A DNA stretch of 15,753 bases, taken from NCBI GenBank assembly GCA_024206195.1, contig JAAGZO010000667.1, forward strand, positions 1-15,753, read 5' to 3'. The notes under the pieces are model-generated. The model made no database searches. It saw nothing but the letters and a program-made list of their open reading frames with translations, and had not been told where the DNA came from. This document shows positions 14,371 to 15,753 of the stretch, one piece after another; positions within the stretch are counted from its first letter, which is position 1, and the number at the start of each line of letters is the position of its first letter. This DNA comes from a bacterium. Lineage in GTDB: Archaea; Nanoarchaeota; Nanoarchaeia; Woesearchaeales; UBA10216. The position numbers were made by a program, and so were the translations under genes.

Positions 14371-15384
14371 ATAAATGAGTTTTTCAACGGCTGTGATTTT
14401 ATGTTGTGGAGAAAGATGTGCATACATCTCAGTTACTTTTAAACTCGAATGTCCCAGCAATTCTTTGATGGTCTGCATATCGACACCATTCATTACGAGA
14501 ATGCTGGCGAATGTATGTCTGAGGCTATGGGTTCTGATAGATTCAGGAAGACCAGCTTTACGGGCATAGACTTTGAATTTGCGGGTTATATAATTTTTCT
14601 CAAAATTAAATGGTCTTGATGAAGGTTTATCTCCCGATTTTCTAAGCTGCATTAGTATCTCATAAGCTCTCGGATTAAGTGGTACTGTTCGTTTTTTCCC
14701 AAACTTAGTTCCATTAATAAATGTAACTATCTTGTTCTTAATATCAATATTGCTCCAGGTCAAACTTAAGACTTCATTTCGGCGCCCACCGGTGTTCAAA
14801 TAGAACTCAAACAGCGATCTGAATTTTTCATCCTCGACAACTTCCAGTAGCTGATTAATTTCGGTCCCCGATAGATATCTGGGAGCTTCAGATTCCTCTA
14901 CCCGCATTAGTTTTACTCCCTTAAACGGATTTGTTTTGAGATAATCCCATTTAACAGCAACCTGGAAAGCTGCCTTTAGTGATCTAAGTTCAAAATTAAG
15001 CGAAACTGGTTTTATACTTTTCAGTCTTTCCCGTTTGTATTGCTCGATCATTTTAATGCTGACTTTATTAAGAGAAATATTACCCACAAATCCAATCCAG
15101 TGTTTTAAGGATAAGCTATCTATTCGACAGGTACTTGGTGATTTATTTACCTTGGAATAGGTTTCAATATACTCCTTAGAAAAAGCTCGCATCTTAGTAT
15201 CAGGATTTAGGTCATCAAAACCATATTGCCCTTTGGCAATCTTGATTTCAATTTCCTTTAGAAACAACTCTGCTGTTTTTCTATCAGTAGTTCCAGTACT
15301 CCTACGCACTCTTTTTCCCGTATTGGGATCAACGAATCTGATATACCAATATGAGCTTCGTTTTTGTCTCCACAAAGAAGCCAT
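14368..15384 (-). CDS. int: Tyrosine recombinase (phage/island integrase)
   Basis: 338 residues. An N-terminal arm-binding region (SYWYIRFVDPNTGKR, about 10-55) is followed by a SAM-like core-binding domain (about 65-150) and the catalytic domain. All catalytic residues are present: R201 in TGGRRNE, a beta-hairpin Lys (K227 or K230 in TKFGKKRTVPL), H286 and R289 in HSLRH, H312 in GHSS, and nucleophile Y321 in TEMYAHLSP. ATG 15384 has GGAGG 6 nt upstream, and that GGAGG overlaps the stop codon of the preceding HTH gene, so the two are translationally linked. The gene ends 152 bp from the tRNA-Ser fragment, its presumed target. It is transcribed toward the att site. Appears intact. Confidence 0.95.
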   Translation of the reverse strand: MASLWRQKRSSYWYIRFVDPNTGKRVRRSTGTTDRKTAELFLKEIEIKIAKGQYGFDDLNPDTKMRAFSKEYIETYSKVNKSPSTCRIDSLSLKHWIGFVGNISLNKVSIKMIEQYKRERLKSIKPVSLNFELRSLKAAFQVAVKWDYLKTNPFKGVKLMRVEESEAPRYLSGTEINQLLEVVEDEKFRSLFEFYLNTGGRRNEVLSLTWSNIDIKNKIVTFINGTKFGKKRTVPLNPRAYEILMQLRKSGDKPSSRPFNFEKNYITRKFKVYARKAGLPESIRTHSLRHTFASILVMNGVDMQTIKELLGHSSLKVTEMYAHLSPQHKITAVEKLIY

Positions 15385-15393
15385 ATAAACCTC

Positions 15394-15651
15394 CTAAACA
15401 ATTCTCAATAAATTCTTTACTACCTCCTTCTTTGAGGGTTTTCTAACTATCATAAGCCCCAGATCGCTTAGCTTGATTCGTACCAAGCCCCGGATATTGT
15501 AGCTGGGCAGTAATCGTTTCTGTACCCATTTCCTTAATGTATCCGGTTTAATATCATACAATTCAGATACAGTTTTAACTGACACATATGTATCACCATT
15601 AAAAGGTCCTTCTGTATGGACAATCTCAGTAATTTGATTATTTCTATTCAT
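15394..15651 (-). CDS. Small helix-turn-helix protein, excisionase-like
   Basis: 85 residues. The centre (about 22-65) reads YVSVKTVSELYDIKPDTLRKWVQKRLLPSYNIRGLVRIKLSDL, given here in outline: a winged HTH of the MerR/excisionase (HTH_17) kind, with a recognition helix DTLRKWVQ and a wing before RIKLSDL. Its place 9 bp upstream of the integrase, with the integrase SD overlapping its stop, suggests a directionality factor or integrase regulator. ATG 15651 has only a purine-rich AAAGAAAAAAAG upstream. A nearby dyad (15674-15695) may be its operator. It could instead be a general DNA-binding regulator. Confidence 0.7.
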   Translation of the reverse strand: MNRNNQITEIVHTEGPFNGDTYVSVKTVSELYDIKPDTLRKWVQKRLLPSYNIRGLVRIKLSDLGLMIVRKPSKKEVVKNLLRIV

Positions 15652-15673
15652 CTTTTTTTCTTTCTCATGATTT

Positions 15674-15695
15674 GCGGCTTGTGGAAAAAAGCCGC
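15674..15695. repeat. Inverted repeat upstream of the HTH-integrase operon
   Basis: GCGGCTT (15674-15680) and AAGCCGC (15689-15695) are perfect 7-bp arms around an 8-nt spacer, 23 bp before the HTH gene's start. On the minus strand ACTATAAA (a possible -10) lies just upstream, placing the dyad near the transcript start. It could be an operator or a 5' hairpin. Confidence 0.4.
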
Positions 15696-15753
15696 TTTAT
15701 AGTTTTCTTATTCCATAATTTCCGTTTACTTTTCTCCCGGTCACGATGATGCA

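Larger units (their letters stand above)
14161..15753. mobile_element. End of an integrative element at tRNA-Ser (runs past the window)
   Basis: A tRNA 3' fragment, a cluster of repeated TGACATAC motifs, a tyrosine integrase and an excisionase-like HTH gene form a typical element end. The rest lies to the right, outside the window. Whether the element begins at 14161, or whether this is the junction of two elements, is unresolved. Confidence 0.55.

Overview
The window (about 15.75 kb, visibly AT-rich) reads as chromosome from a Gram-negative-type bacterium of the FCB supergroup. Four observations point there: secreted proteins ending in a YPNPFN-type C-terminal sorting domain (T9SS type A / FlgD-like tail), FG-GAP/VCBS propellers, a eukaryotic-type Ser/Thr kinase fused to TPRs, and sigma54 regulation. 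This combination is common in uncultured phyla such as KSB1, Marinimicrobia, Zixibacteria or Ignavibacteria. The exact phylum cannot be fixed from sequence alone.

Layout. (1) 1-462, minus: the N-terminal part of a secreted protein cut by the window edge. (2) 812-5322, minus: a two-gene operon. A GAF/sigma54 enhancer-binding activator (EBP) comes first, followed 8 bp later by a membrane Ser/Thr kinase with a TolB-like domain and TPRs. (3) 5704-6249 and 6735-9230, plus: two separately transcribed secreted or outer-membrane protein genes, an 8-strand-type beta-barrel candidate and a protein with four 156-residue repeats. Each is preceded by a sigma54-type -24/-12 promoter and followed by a hairpin. 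(4) 9436-13951, plus: a likely transcription unit of two adjacent 465-residue seven-repeat FG-GAP propeller proteins, a calcineurin-like metallophosphoesterase and a SAM methyltransferase, ending in a hairpin terminator. (5) 14161-15753: a mobile-element boundary with a 3' fragment of tRNA-Ser(GCU) (att site), a palindromic cluster of short repeats, a tyrosine integrase and a small HTH (excisionase-like) gene.

Most interesting: the regions upstream of the two sigma54-type genes are collinear copies of one regulatory module. GGATACTTA, ATATCC, CTATCCCC and the TGGCAT -24 box all occur at an identical 1035-bp offset (5400/6435, 5429/6464, 5470/6505, 5523/6558). Downstream, each gene has a 114-nt leader that is open in frame, begins with ATG, contains an AAGGAG near nucleotide 31 and ends in a second AAGGAG just before the signal-peptide ATG (5590 to 5704 and 6621 to 6735, offset 1031). 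The EBP gene is divergent from this module, so the simplest model is local. The kinase senses something at the envelope, the GAF-EBP binds GGATA/TATCC half-sites about 75-150 bp upstream, and sigma54 RNA polymerase expresses surface proteins through a structured leader. The promoter architecture is visible in the sequence; the regulatory link is inference.

At the right end, the tRNA fragment lies on the 'wrong' side for a simple single insertion. This suggests tandem elements at one tRNA-Ser site, or that genes to the left belong to a separate island.
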